Assembly (NCBI GenBank): GCA_965247705.1
Contig: CBDFHV010000080.1
Span: 1 to 64,000 of the forward strand
Direction of reading: 5' to 3'
Origin: CBDFHV01 sp965247705
GTDB taxonomy: Bacteria > Pseudomonadota > Alphaproteobacteria > Rhodospirillales > CAMCUA01
Length of the DNA stretch: 64,000 nt
The notes under the pieces are model-generated. The model was given only the letters and a program-made list of their open reading frames with translations. It searched no databases and was not told the DNA's origin. Both the position numbers and the translations under genes were made by a program. Shown piece by piece: positions 9,099 to 17,720 of the stretch. How positions within the stretch are numbered: the first letter of the stretch is position 1; the number at the start of each line of letters is the position of its first letter.

Positions 9099-9968
9099 AT
9101 GTCATCTGCTATCCTTTCGAGCATTCGGTCCCGAGTTCCGATCCATTGGATTCTGGTCGCGGGACCGGTCCTTTTCCTTTTGATTTTTTTCGTCTTTCCA
9201 AACACATTTCTGCTATCGGCAAGTTTCCTAAAATCCGAAGCGCAGGTTCTGACGGACGAATTTACGCTTCGCAATTACACGTTCTTTTTCTCCAATCCGA
9301 TTTATATGTGGGCGCTTGTGAGGTCCTTCGTGATCGGCCTATGGGTCGGCGTCCTGGTCGTGGTCCTGGGTTTCCCGATCGCCTATTTCGTGACACGATC
9401 GCACAGTCGGTGGCGGGGGTTGCTGATCGCGCTGTCTCTCACACCATTGCTCGCCAGCGTCGTCGTCCGCACCTATGGCTGGGTGGTTATTCTTAACCGC
9501 TTCGGAGTCCTCAACGACATCCTGCTTTGGCTGGGAATCATCGATGAGCGCATTTCATTCATACCCAGCACGCCAGCAATCGTTGTCGGCCTAACCTACG
9601 CCCTGCTGCCCTACGGCGTACTTACCTGCATGAGTTCTCTCAAGGGATTGAATCCAAATCTCGAACTGGCGGCCATGAGTCTGGGGGCCAATCGCCTGAA
9701 AACTTTCGTGCGCGTAGTCCTGCCACTGTGCCTGCCTGGAATTGCGGGCGGTTTCGTGCTCGCCTTCTCGATCTCGATCAGCGCTTATGCCACGCCAGCG
9801 ATCCTCGGCGGCCCGAAGACTGAGACGATAGCGACATTGATGTATCTGTTCATTAATCAGATCCTGGATTGGTCGCTGGCCTCGATGCTGGGAGTCCTGC
9901 TGGTTGTCAGTACTGTTTCGATCCTTTACGTCGCCGCCAAGATGGGTGCCAAGCGGGGGGCGCTATGA
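9099..9968 (+). CDS. ABC transporter permease, PotB-like
   Basis: A 289-residue inner-membrane permease with about six hydrophobic segments and the cytoplasmic EAA loop (ELAAMSLGA...LP) at about 188-207, which docks to the ATPase. It starts 54 bp after the binding-protein gene and has no strong Shine-Dalgarno. Its stop overlaps the start of the second permease (ATGA), so the two are translationally coupled. With its neighbours it forms a binding-protein-dependent importer. Confidence 0.9.
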   Translation: MSSAILSSIRSRVPIHWILVAGPVLFLLIFFVFPNTFLLSASFLKSEAQVLTDEFTLRNYTFFFSNPIYMWALVRSFVIGLWVGVLVVVLGFPIAYFVTRSHSRWRGLLIALSLTPLLASVVVRTYGWVVILNRFGVLNDILLWLGIIDERISFIPSTPAIVVGLTYALLPYGVLTCMSSLKGLNPNLELAAMSLGANRLKTFVRVVLPLCLPGIAGGFVLAFSISISAYATPAILGGPKTETIATLMYLFINQILDWSLASMLGVLLVVSTVSILYVAAKMGAKRGAL

Positions 9969-10828
9969 AGGCCTGGCGGGCATTGATGGCAGATCAAGTG
10001 CGTTGGCGACATCGCTGGGGTCGCAAGGTCCCGTGGCTCTTGTTGAAAATACTAGTTATCCTTATCTATCTCTTCATCTTCGCTCCGATTGTCGTCACTG
10101 CGGCTGTGTCATTCAACGAGGCGAACCGATCACGTTTTCCTCCGGTGGGCTTTACCCTGGGCTGGTGGCAGGAAGCCGTTTCCACCGAATGGCTGGACCC
10201 GATGCTTTTCAGTCTGCGGCTTGCCATCCTGACCGCCATATTCGCCAGCGTTCTGGGAACTCCGCTCGCATTTGCCTTTGTTCGACACCGCTTTTTTGGG
10301 CGCGAGGCGCTGCTCACCCTGTCTTTGGGCCCGCTGTTTCTGCCCGCGCTGGTCACCAGCATCGGCCTTTTGCAATTCCTGCATTACGCCGGCCTGGGTG
10401 ACTACCTTGGCTTCTGGGCGCTGATGGTTGGCCACCTGGTCATTGCGGTGCCGTTTACCGTGCGCACCATAGCGATCAGTCTTCAGACCATGCCGCCGAA
10501 CTTGGAACTCGCCGCGGCAAGCCTTGGAGCCCAGCCCTGGCGCGTGTTGATTGAAGTGGTCTTCCCGATCGTCAAGACCGGTATAATTGCTGGGGCCACA
10601 TTCGCTTTCATTCATTCCTTCGTCGACATCAACATTTCCCTGTTTATCACCATTCCCGGTGAACAACCGGTAACCATTAAGCTCCTCAACGCGATCGTTT
10701 ATGGCTTCCCGCCGACCTTGGCGGCGGTCTCGATTATCTCCTTGCTGGTGCCGTTGGCACTGGTGATCGTGATCGAACGAGTTGCCGGCCTGAGAGATTT
10801 CATTTACGTTAAGGCAAACCATGGTTGA
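9965..10828 (+). CDS. ABC transporter permease, PotC-like
   Basis: A 287-residue permease with an N-terminal cytoplasmic stretch, about six membrane segments and an EAA loop (ELAAASLGA...P) near 179-198. The ATG at 9965 overlaps the stop of the preceding permease by four bases; a longer in-frame opening upstream is rejected because it would overlap that gene by about 100 bp. Its end overlaps the start of the ATPase gene by 8 bp, so the transporter genes form a tight operon. Confidence 0.9.
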   Translation: MKAWRALMADQVRWRHRWGRKVPWLLLKILVILIYLFIFAPIVVTAAVSFNEANRSRFPPVGFTLGWWQEAVSTEWLDPMLFSLRLAILTAIFASVLGTPLAFAFVRHRFFGREALLTLSLGPLFLPALVTSIGLLQFLHYAGLGDYLGFWALMVGHLVIAVPFTVRTIAISLQTMPPNLELAAASLGAQPWRVLIEVVFPIVKTGIIAGATFAFIHSFVDINISLFITIPGEQPVTIKLLNAIVYGFPPTLAAVSIISLLVPLALVIVIERVAGLRDFIYVKANHG

Positions 10829-11915
10829 GTCTTCCTTGCACTTGATCGGGTTGCGCAAGGTCTTCGGTAAGGTCACAGCCGTTGCTGGGATCGATCTTGA
10901 GGTCAACCGTGGCGAGTTCGTCACACTATTGGGCCCGAGCGGCTGCGGCAAGACCACGACTTTGAGCCTGATTGCCGGCTTCTTCCCTCCCAGCGACGGC
11001 GACATAATCCTCGACGGCAAATCGATCGCGGATGTGCCGCCGTTTCGCCGTGACATCGGGATCGTGTTTCAGGACTATGCGCTGTTTCCGCACATGACCG
11101 TAGCGGAAAATATCGCCTTCGGCCTGCGCATGCGGAAGGTTCCGAAGGTAGACGTTGCAAGGCGTATGACGGAGGCCCTTCGGCTTGTGAAGATGTCGGG
11201 GTTCGAGGCGCGCCAGCCCAACCAACTGAGCGGCGGTCAGAAGCAGCGGGTGGCACTGGCGCGGGCTCTGGTGATTCAGCCGTCGATCCTGCTGCTTGAC
11301 GAGCCGTTGTCGAACCTTGACCTCAAGCTGCGCGAGGAGATGCGAATCGAGATCATGGGAATCCAGCGTCAGCTGGGTATCACGACCATCTTCGTCACTC
11401 ACGACCAGAGCGAGGCATTGGTCATGTCGGATCGTGTCGCCCTCATGAACGATGGCCGCATCGAGCAGTTCGGTTCGCCAAGCGTTGTCTACGAACGTCC
11501 CGCGACAAGGTTCGTGGCCGAGTTTATCGGTTCGATGAATTTCATCTCCGGTAAAGTGGTGAGCGCTCGTAATACGGACGGCGTCGGTATCGTGCGCAGC
11601 GACGGGGAAGTGGAGTTCGGTGTTCCAATACCGGCCGACATGGGTGTCGGCACTTACGTGCACATTGCGATCCGGCCGGAGCGGCTCCTGCTGAGCAAAA
11701 CCTGCCCGTCCGACTGGCAGGGCTTCGCGCTGCATGGCGAGATCCGGCAAATCGTCTATCTGGGCGCACGGCACGAAATCCATCTCAGATTGGCGACCGG
11801 CCATAAGGCCATAGGCGAGATTCCCAATGATGGTCGATCGGATGCCTTCGCCGTGGGCGATACGGTCTTCGGGATGGCTTCGGCGGAGAATTGTTTGGTC
11901 CTGTACGGGGACTGA
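10821..11915 (+). CDS. ABC transporter ATP-binding protein, PotA-like
   Basis: A 364-residue ATPase. Walker A GPSGCGKTT is at about 38-46, the signature LSGGQKQR at about 136-143, Walker B ILLLDEP at about 155-161 and the switch His in THDQSEA at about 193. A C-terminal extension of about 120 residues corresponds to the TOBE regulatory domain of the PotA/FbpC/MalK subgroup. It overlaps the second permease by 8 bp. An IS5/IS427 element begins only 5 bp after its stop, separating it from the MmgE/PrpD and Hyu genes that probably once followed directly. Confidence 0.92.
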   Translation: MVESSLHLIGLRKVFGKVTAVAGIDLEVNRGEFVTLLGPSGCGKTTTLSLIAGFFPPSDGDIILDGKSIADVPPFRRDIGIVFQDYALFPHMTVAENIAFGLRMRKVPKVDVARRMTEALRLVKMSGFEARQPNQLSGGQKQRVALARALVIQPSILLLDEPLSNLDLKLREEMRIEIMGIQRQLGITTIFVTHDQSEALVMSDRVALMNDGRIEQFGSPSVVYERPATRFVAEFIGSMNFISGKVVSARNTDGVGIVRSDGEVEFGVPIPADMGVGTYVHIAIRPERLLLSKTCPSDWQGFALHGEIRQIVYLGARHEIHLRLATGHKAIGEIPNDGRSDAFAVGDTVFGMASAENCLVLYGD

Positions 11916-11986
11916 TATTAGGGTCATAACTCATTAACCATTATCTGATTCAATGTCTTGGAACCGAACGCAGGAGGTTTTGAGGC

Positions 11987-12379
11987 ATGCGCGGATCATT
12001 TTGGCTCTCAGATCAGCAATGGGCGGCGATCGAGCCGCATCTTCCTTACTACGCGGCGGGTAAGCGGCGCGAGGATGATCGGCGGATCATCAGTGGCATC
12101 CTTCACGTTCTCCAGTCGGGCTGCCGCTGGCAGGACTGCCCACCGGCGTACGGGCCTTCGACGACGGTCTACAATCGCTATAACCGGTGGTCGCAACGTG
12201 GTCACTGGCAGTACCTGTTCCCGGCTTTGACGGAGAGCCTGGCAGGGACACCGCAACAGGTCTCCATCGACACCACACACGTCAAGGCGCATCGCTGCGC
12301 CGGCGGCGGAAAAGGGGGGCCTCTGCTCAGGCCATCGGCCGCACAAAGGGCGGACGCAACACCAAGGTCCATGCCCTGA
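11987..12379 (+). CDS. IS5/IS427 transposase orfA (N-terminal half; -1 frameshift to orfB)
   Basis: The ATG at 11987 follows AGGAGG. It encodes 130 residues with the N-terminal DUF4096-like region (WLSDQQWAAIEPHLP) and the first catalytic Asp in SIDTTHVKAH near residue 93. An A4G6 run at 12310-12319 lets the ribosome slip -1 into orfB, the usual way IS427-type elements make full-length transposase. Downstream of the slip site the orfA frame runs on for about 20 codons of meaningless sequence. Confidence 0.85.
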   Translation: MRGSFWLSDQQWAAIEPHLPYYAAGKRREDDRRIISGILHVLQSGCRWQDCPPAYGPSTTVYNRYNRWSQRGHWQYLFPALTESLAGTPQQVSIDTTHVKAHRCAGGGKGGPLLRPSAAQRADATPRSMP

Positions 12380-12771
12380 GCGACGAACATTGCCGGCCCC
12401 TGGCCTTCTATCTCACGCCCGGCCAGACCGCCGACATCAAGGGCGCCGTCATGCTCGCCGCGCATCTGCCGAGGACGCGATATCTTCTCGCCGACAAGGC
12501 CTATGACGCCGACCACTGGCGCGCCTGCCTGCTACGCCAGAAAATCCAGCCGGTCATCCCCAACAAGGTGAACCGCAAACAACCTCATCCCTTCGACACA
12601 GAGCGATACAAAGACCGAAACACCATCGAGCGCATGTTCGGACGCCTCAAGGACTTCCGACGCATCGCCACGCGATACGACAAGAAGGCAGAAAACTTTC
12701 TCGCCGGACTATGTCTCGCTGTAGCGCACCCGGTTCCTTGGACACAAGTTTGTCTCACGCGGCGGGCCTGA
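12316..12771 (+). pseudogene. IS5/IS427 transposase orfB, C-terminus replaced by the nested IS3
   Basis: After the A4G6 run, the -1 frame carries the second Asp (LLADKAYDAD) and the catalytic Glu (NTIERMFGRLKDFRRI). The IS3 copy enters at 12720, after GLCL. The last eight or so native residues (found beyond the IS3, from about 14148) are exchanged for 17 residues read from the IS3 end before a stop at 12771. The catalytic core is complete, so residual activity is possible but unproven. Confidence 0.75.
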
Positions 12772-13660
12772 TTGAGATCGCGGCGTGCCACGCCTGACGA
12801 GCTTGAGCGGGGCTCAGGTAGCCGTTCTTTTCGACGATCCACTGGGCATTGTAGAGTTCGACGAAGTCGCGGACGGCGTCCCGCAGCTCCGCGATGTTGC
12901 GGTAGATGCGACCATGGATGATCTGTTCCTTCAGCGTGCGATTGAACCGCTCGGCGACGCCGTTGGTCTGGGGCTCGGCGACGAAGGCGTAGGACGGCTG
13001 GATGCCCCAGAACTTGATCTGGTTGGTGAAGTGGTCCGACAGATACTGGGAGCCGTGATCCATCCGCAAGGCCAGCCCCCGAGCCGCGCCGGCCGCGGTC
13101 GAGCCATACAGCCCGGCAAGCCCCATGGAGATCGGCTGCAGGGCGGCGAAGCGGTCGCCGCGCTTGCAGACATGCCAGCCGACACACTCGGCGTTCCAAT
13201 GCTCGACGGCGGTGAAGATCCAGCCCCAGCCGTCGTCCACCGTGAACACCCGAACGCCATCGGTGCCCCACATGAGGTTCGGGGCATGAGTGATGATCTC
13301 ACCGTCATGGGGATTGCCGCCACGGCGGCGGCAGCGATGGGGCGAGAGCAGATTGTTCTCGCGCATCAGGCGGAGCACCCGCTTGCGGGCAACCCGGATG
13401 TCGCGACAGACCCGAAGCCGAGCCCAGACCTTGCGGTAGCCCTCGCCCTCCCAGGGCGATGCCTCCAGGTCGGCTTCGATCGCCACCAGCAGCGCCTGGT
13501 CCGAGATCGCGGGCTTCGGTCCCCGACGCTTTGCCGGCGGCTGCTCGGCGTGCTGGCCGGAGGTCACGGCGTAGAACGAGGAGCGGGCCATGCCCCAGGC
13601 GGCGCAGACCCGCCGCAGGCCGTAGGCCAGACCCGTGCCGGGCGAGGTGGCGGCACTCAT
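12755..13660 (-). CDS. IS3-family transposase orfB (DDE integrase-like catalytic subunit)
   Basis: 301 residues with an HTH_21-like N-terminal region and an rve integrase core. The first Asp is in MWGTDGV (about residue 131), the second in MDHGSQY (about 198) and the Glu in GVAERFNRTLKEQ (about 234). Its start overlaps the stop of orfA by four bases (ATGA), which suggests coupled translation rather than the programmed -1 frameshift usual in IS3 elements. Length and frame are intact. Confidence 0.9.
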   Translation of the reverse strand: MSAATSPGTGLAYGLRRVCAAWGMARSSFYAVTSGQHAEQPPAKRRGPKPAISDQALLVAIEADLEASPWEGEGYRKVWARLRVCRDIRVARKRVLRLMRENNLLSPHRCRRRGGNPHDGEIITHAPNLMWGTDGVRVFTVDDGWGWIFTAVEHWNAECVGWHVCKRGDRFAALQPISMGLAGLYGSTAAGAARGLALRMDHGSQYLSDHFTNQIKFWGIQPSYAFVAEPQTNGVAERFNRTLKEQIIHGRIYRNIAELRDAVRDFVELYNAQWIVEKNGYLSPAQARQAWHAAISIRPAA

Positions 13661-14067
13661 CGCCGCGACCTCCGCCGCCCCAAAGGGCCGAAGGTCTCCG
13701 TCTTGGCCTCCAGCAGTTCCACCTGCATGGTCAACTCTCCGATCCGCTTCATGGCGCTATCCAGTTCCGCCTGCACCGGATCGCCCTTGCGTTGCTTGAG
13801 CGAGGCGTCGATCCCGCCGATCGCTTTCTCACGCCACTGCTCGAGCCGGAAGATCTCTACGCCCAACTGGCGCGACAGAAGTTGCACCGGCTCGTCACGC
13901 AAAAGCCGCAGAACGACCTCACGCTTGCGCGCCACCGTCCATCGCTGGCCAAGTCCCAGCGGGCCTGCCGGCAAAGCCTGTCCTGGGGAAAACGTGGACG
14001 AGCCAAGCTCGCCCGCATTTACCACAGGCCCATCAACAGCAACTTTCTTCTCAAAATTATCGGTCAT
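13657..14067 (-). CDS. IS3-family transposase orfA (HTH subunit)
   Basis: 136 residues starting at the ATG at 14067, with AGGAGG eight bases upstream; an upstream in-frame GTG would bury that box. A basic HTH region is followed by a C-terminal coiled-coil-like heptad stretch (LDSAMKRIGELTMQVELLEAK), as in IS3 orfA proteins. It is coupled to orfB through ATGA. Confidence 0.88.
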   Translation of the reverse strand: MTDNFEKKVAVDGPVVNAGELGSSTFSPGQALPAGPLGLGQRWTVARKREVVLRLLRDEPVQLLSRQLGVEIFRLEQWREKAIGGIDASLKQRKGDPVQAELDSAMKRIGELTMQVELLEAKTETFGPLGRRRSRR

Positions 14068-14257
14068 GTTCCGGTCCTCCTTGGACACTTCGATTAAGCC
14101 AATTCTGTGTCCAAGGAAATCGGGTCCGACTCAGGACTATGTCTCGCCGCACTCATCTGTTATTGGATTTGAATGAGTCTGGACCCTAGGAGCAGGCCGC
14201 ATGCGATTCATGCCGGCCTGCTGCCCAGCAACTGGATGGAGACAGGAGGTGCCCTCA

Positions 14258-15634
14258 ATGTCCATAGCGTTTACTCGCGAGCTTGCCACCCGAGTTGCCG
14301 ACACGAACATCAGCGACGTGCCATCGGAGGCGATTCCGGTCGCCCGCGACCTCGTTGTGGACGCCGTGGCCTGCATGCTTGCCGGTTCCATCGACCGCGG
14401 TACCCACATCGTGCGGGAATTCGTGCAAATGTCGGGGACGGGGACGGCGACGGTTGTTGGGACCACGATCAACGCCTTTCCGGCCATGGCGGCGCTGGCG
14501 AATGGAACGGCCGCCGCGATACTTAGCTACGAGGATACCAATTGGCATACGTTGGGCCATCCTGGAGGCTCTCTGGTGCCCGCGCTGTTGGCTCTTGCCG
14601 AAGACATCGGGGCGGCCGGCCAGCAGGTCCTGGAGGCCTATATCGCTGGTCACGAGGCCATGGGCAAAATCGGGGCAGTCATGGCGAAAAGCATGTACGC
14701 GAACGGTTGGCACACCACAGGTGTACTTGGCGCCTTCGGCGCCACGGCGGCCTGTTCGCGTTTGCTCGGCCTCGATGCCGACAAAACTGCTTCGGCCTTC
14801 GGAATTGTCGCGTCGAATGCAAGTGGTTTACGCTCAGCGCACGGGACCATGACGCTTGGCCTCCATGCCGGCGCCGCCGCACAGCATGGACTGATGGCGG
14901 CTTGGCTGGCCGGGCACGGCTTCGAAGGACGGCGCGACACCTTTGAACGCACTTACGGTGTGGCGGCGGCATTCGTTCCCGGCGAGTCGTTCGACTTTGC
15001 ATCGGCTCTGGCCCACTGGGGTCGACCTTGGGATCTGCTCGATCGCTCGGACGGCGTGGGAATCAAGTTATTCCCGGCGGCCACAACGGGCTTCTGCGCG
15101 GCAGAGTGCGCCATGATCCTGGCTGAGCAGCACGCCATTGATCCGGCGCGGGTCACCGCCATCGAGTGGCGAGCGACACCCCTCGCGTTGGAGATTGCAG
15201 CATACGGCGTTCCAAAGAACCGTAACGAGGCGATGTTCAGTACAGGTTGGGCGATTGCCATGGGATTGATCGACCGTCGCGTCGGCTTGACCCAGTTCAC
15301 GGAGGAACGGCTCGATGATCCCTTGGCCAAGCGCCTGACGGGACTAGTGCGGCTGGTGGCGCACGCCGACTTTGCCGATCTTCAAGCGAGTGACACCGCA
15401 GCCGGTGAGCTTACAATTACCCTTGATGACGGCCGAATTCTGAGCCATACGCGGCGCCGGCCCCGCGCCTACCCCGGCGGCGAGCCATGGACTTGGGCAC
15501 AGCTCCAGGACAAGTTTCTTGAGGCCGCCGGATTATCGCTGTCGCCGCAAAGTGCCTCAGCCGCGCTCACGGCGTTGGAGCGATTGACGGACCTTGAGGA
15601 TGTGCAGACCTTGACACAGCACCTCCGGCCATAA
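14258..15634 (+). CDS. MmgE/PrpD family protein
   Basis: 458 residues, MmgE/PrpD family, which includes 2-methylcitrate dehydratase, cis-aconitate decarboxylase and several dehydratases/isomerases of degradation pathways. The N-terminal helical domain carries the typical LVVDAVACMLAG and YEDTNWHTLGHPGG stretches and later AGHEAMGKIG. The start at 14258 has AGGAGGT seven bases upstream. It lies 72 bp after the IS5 end and is followed after 25 bp by HyuA and HyuB, forming an operon. The substrate cannot be assigned. Confidence 0.88.
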   Translation: MSIAFTRELATRVADTNISDVPSEAIPVARDLVVDAVACMLAGSIDRGTHIVREFVQMSGTGTATVVGTTINAFPAMAALANGTAAAILSYEDTNWHTLGHPGGSLVPALLALAEDIGAAGQQVLEAYIAGHEAMGKIGAVMAKSMYANGWHTTGVLGAFGATAACSRLLGLDADKTASAFGIVASNASGLRSAHGTMTLGLHAGAAAQHGLMAAWLAGHGFEGRRDTFERTYGVAAAFVPGESFDFASALAHWGRPWDLLDRSDGVGIKLFPAATTGFCAAECAMILAEQHAIDPARVTAIEWRATPLALEIAAYGVPKNRNEAMFSTGWAIAMGLIDRRVGLTQFTEERLDDPLAKRLTGLVRLVAHADFADLQASDTAAGELTITLDDGRILSHTRRRPRAYPGGEPWTWAQLQDKFLEAAGLSLSPQSASAALTALERLTDLEDVQTLTQHLRP

Positions 15635-15659
15635 TTTTTTGCGGGATCGGGAGGTCATC

Positions 15660-17720
15660 ATGGCGATATGGATTGGCGTTGACGTGGGGGGGACTTTCAC
15701 CGACTTCGTCGCCCATGACGACGTCAGTGGTGACAGCTTCCTCCACAAAACGCCGTCAACGCCCGACAACCCTGCCCAAGCGATCGTCACCGGCCTCATG
15801 GCGATGATTCAGGACCGTGGCCTGGTCGCGGAGGCTATCGGCCAACTGGCTCACGGCACGACGGTCGGCACCAATACCCTCATACAGAGAAAGGGGGGAA
15901 AGGTCTCCCTTGTGGTCACCAAGGGATTCCGCGACCTCATGGAGATCGGGCGCCAGACCCGCCCCTACCACTTCGACATGCACACCGACCACCCGCCGCC
16001 CCTGGTCCCGCGGCGGCGCCGTTTCGAGGCCGATGAACGGGTGCTCGCCGACGGCACAACGCAGCGACCCCTGAGCGACGGTGAAATCGGTCGCGTCGTC
16101 GCTGAGGTCGTTGCCACCGGCGCCGAGGCTTATGCCGTTTGCCTCCTTTTCTCTTACCTGGCCCCGGGACACGAGGAGAGGCTGGGACGGGCCCTGGCGG
16201 CGGCGGCGCCAGATGCCTTCGTGTCCCTGTCCTGCGAGGTGCAGCCCGAGTTCCGCGAATACGAACGGATGTCGACCACGGTTCTCAACGCCTGCCTGCA
16301 GCCGGTCATGGCCCGCTACCTGAGCCACCTGGGCTCCGCGTTGGCCTCGACCCTGCCCGCCGCCGAGGTGGCGATCAACCAGTCGAGCGGCGGTCTCATG
16401 TCCCTGGACAAGGCACGGCGCTTTCCCATCCGCACCGCCCTGTCGGGGCCCGCCGCTGGCGTCCTCGGCGCCATCGAGGTGGCGCGACGGGCCGGGCGGT
16501 CCGACGTCGTGACCTTCGACATGGGTGGGACCAGCGCCGACGTGGCCATGGTTCGCGGCCTCGAGCCCAGCTACAGCTTCAGCCGCGTCATCGGTGGTTA
16601 TCCGGTGCGACTGCCGTCGGTGGACATCTCCACCGTCGGGGCCGGCGGGGGTTCCATCGCCTGGTTCGACCGCGACGATCTCATGAAGGTCGGCCCGATC
16701 AGCGCCGGTGCCGCGCCGGGACCGGCCTGCTACGGCACCGGTGGCGACAAGGCGACAGTGACGGACGCTAACCTCGTCCTCGGTCGCCTGTCCCCGCGGG
16801 GACTTCTGGACGGCGCCATGGGCCTGTATTCCGAAGCCAGCCGGGAGGTTTTGAGACCGATCGCCGAAAAATTGGGTTTCACCGTCGAGGGCACCGCCCT
16901 CGGTATCCTCGAGATCGTCACCTCCAACATGTGCCGGGCCATACGCGCCATCTCCGTCGAACAGGGCTACGATCCCAGAGAGCTTTCCCTGATCGCCTTC
17001 GGTGGTGCCGGACCGTTGCACGCGCGGGCGGTGGCAGCCAGCCTTGAAATGCGCGAGATCATCGTCCCGCCGGCGCCCGGCATCCTGTGCGCCATCGGCC
17101 TCAACGCCTCGGACATGAAAGAGGATTTCGTGCAAACCGTGCGGGAGGTCGTCGATTCCGCCGCAATGGCCGAGTTGACAGCCTACCAAGGGGCGCTCAT
17201 GGACCGCGCCCGCGAGTGGTTCTCAAACGAGGACATCCTTCCCGACCACCGCCACGTGCGCATCTCTCTGGACATGCGGTACGTCGGGCAGAATTTCGAA
17301 CTGTCGGTGCTCCTGGCGGCCGCTTCGCCGGATGAGGTGCCGGAGCCGCACTCGGCGGCCGAACTGCGCAGCATGTTCTTCCAGGCCCATGAACGCACCT
17401 ACGGCTACCACAACCCCGAGGATGCGGTCGAGGTGGTCAACTTCCGACTGACGGCGGTGGGAAGGAAACACCAGCCCCTGATCCCGGCACGTGAGTTCTC
17501 CGCCACCGTCGCCGCCGCCGCCGCCGAGGCTCGCGACATCTGGTTCGACGCCAAGGCTCCTCTCGCCACACCCATCTTCCGGCGCCCCGACCTGGCCCCT
17601 GGACAGACCATTTCGGGTCCCGCCGTGATCGAGCAGATGGACACCACGACCCTGATCTTTCCCGGCGACACCCTGAAGGTCGACGGGACCGACAACCTGA
17701 TCATCGAGGTTTCGCAATGA
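15660..17720 (+). CDS. Hydantoinase/oxoprolinase subunit A (HyuA-like)
   Basis: 686 residues. The N-terminal hydantoinase/oxoprolinase domain has the actin-like phosphate loop GVDVGGTFTDF (about 5-15). Typical blocks ALSGPAAGVLGAI, FDMGGTSADVA and STVGAGGGSIAW (about 259-340) are followed by a C-terminal region. The family couples ATP hydrolysis to opening or carboxylation of cyclic amides or ketones (hydantoinase, oxoprolinase, acetone or acetophenone carboxylase). The start at 15660 has GGGAGGT just upstream. The stop overlaps the HyuB start (ATGA). Confidence 0.92.
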   Translation: MAIWIGVDVGGTFTDFVAHDDVSGDSFLHKTPSTPDNPAQAIVTGLMAMIQDRGLVAEAIGQLAHGTTVGTNTLIQRKGGKVSLVVTKGFRDLMEIGRQTRPYHFDMHTDHPPPLVPRRRRFEADERVLADGTTQRPLSDGEIGRVVAEVVATGAEAYAVCLLFSYLAPGHEERLGRALAAAAPDAFVSLSCEVQPEFREYERMSTTVLNACLQPVMARYLSHLGSALASTLPAAEVAINQSSGGLMSLDKARRFPIRTALSGPAAGVLGAIEVARRAGRSDVVTFDMGGTSADVAMVRGLEPSYSFSRVIGGYPVRLPSVDISTVGAGGGSIAWFDRDDLMKVGPISAGAAPGPACYGTGGDKATVTDANLVLGRLSPRGLLDGAMGLYSEASREVLRPIAEKLGFTVEGTALGILEIVTSNMCRAIRAISVEQGYDPRELSLIAFGGAGPLHARAVAASLEMREIIVPPAPGILCAIGLNASDMKEDFVQTVREVVDSAAMAELTAYQGALMDRAREWFSNEDILPDHRHVRISLDMRYVGQNFELSVLLAAASPDEVPEPHSAAELRSMFFQAHERTYGYHNPEDAVEVVNFRLTAVGRKHQPLIPAREFSATVAAAAAEARDIWFDAKAPLATPIFRRPDLAPGQTISGPAVIEQMDTTTLIFPGDTLKVDGTDNLIIEVSQ

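Larger units (their letters stand above)
12720..14133 (-). mobile_element. IS3-family element copy B, intact, nested in the IS5/IS427 element
   Basis: A 1414-bp element. Its related ends read inward TGTAGCGCACCCGG at 12720 and TGAGTCGGACCCGA at 14133, both continuing into CCTTGGACACA. The 14-bp sequence GGACTATGTCTCGC is repeated directly at 12706-12719 and 14134-14147 and occurs once in the uninterrupted IS5 copy, so it is a target duplication. It is identical to copy C apart from a synonymous C/T difference seen in orfB. Confidence 0.95.
11921..14186 (+). mobile_element. IS5-family (IS427-type) element interrupted by a nested IS3 element
   Basis: The outer ends are GGGTCATAACTCATTAA at 11921 and, read inward from 14186, GGGTCCAGACTCATTCA; both are flanked by TA. 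Removing the nested 1414-bp IS3 copy and its 14-bp duplication leaves 838 bp. This matches the second copy at 34487-35393 once its 69-bp internal duplication is discounted. It carries orfA and a -1-shifted orfB. It inserted immediately after the ATPase stop codon. Confidence 0.9.

Noticed and set aside
12785..14176. 463-codon forward frame across IS3 copy B
   Set aside because: Shadow of orfA/orfB; composition is not protein-like and it repeats with each IS copy.
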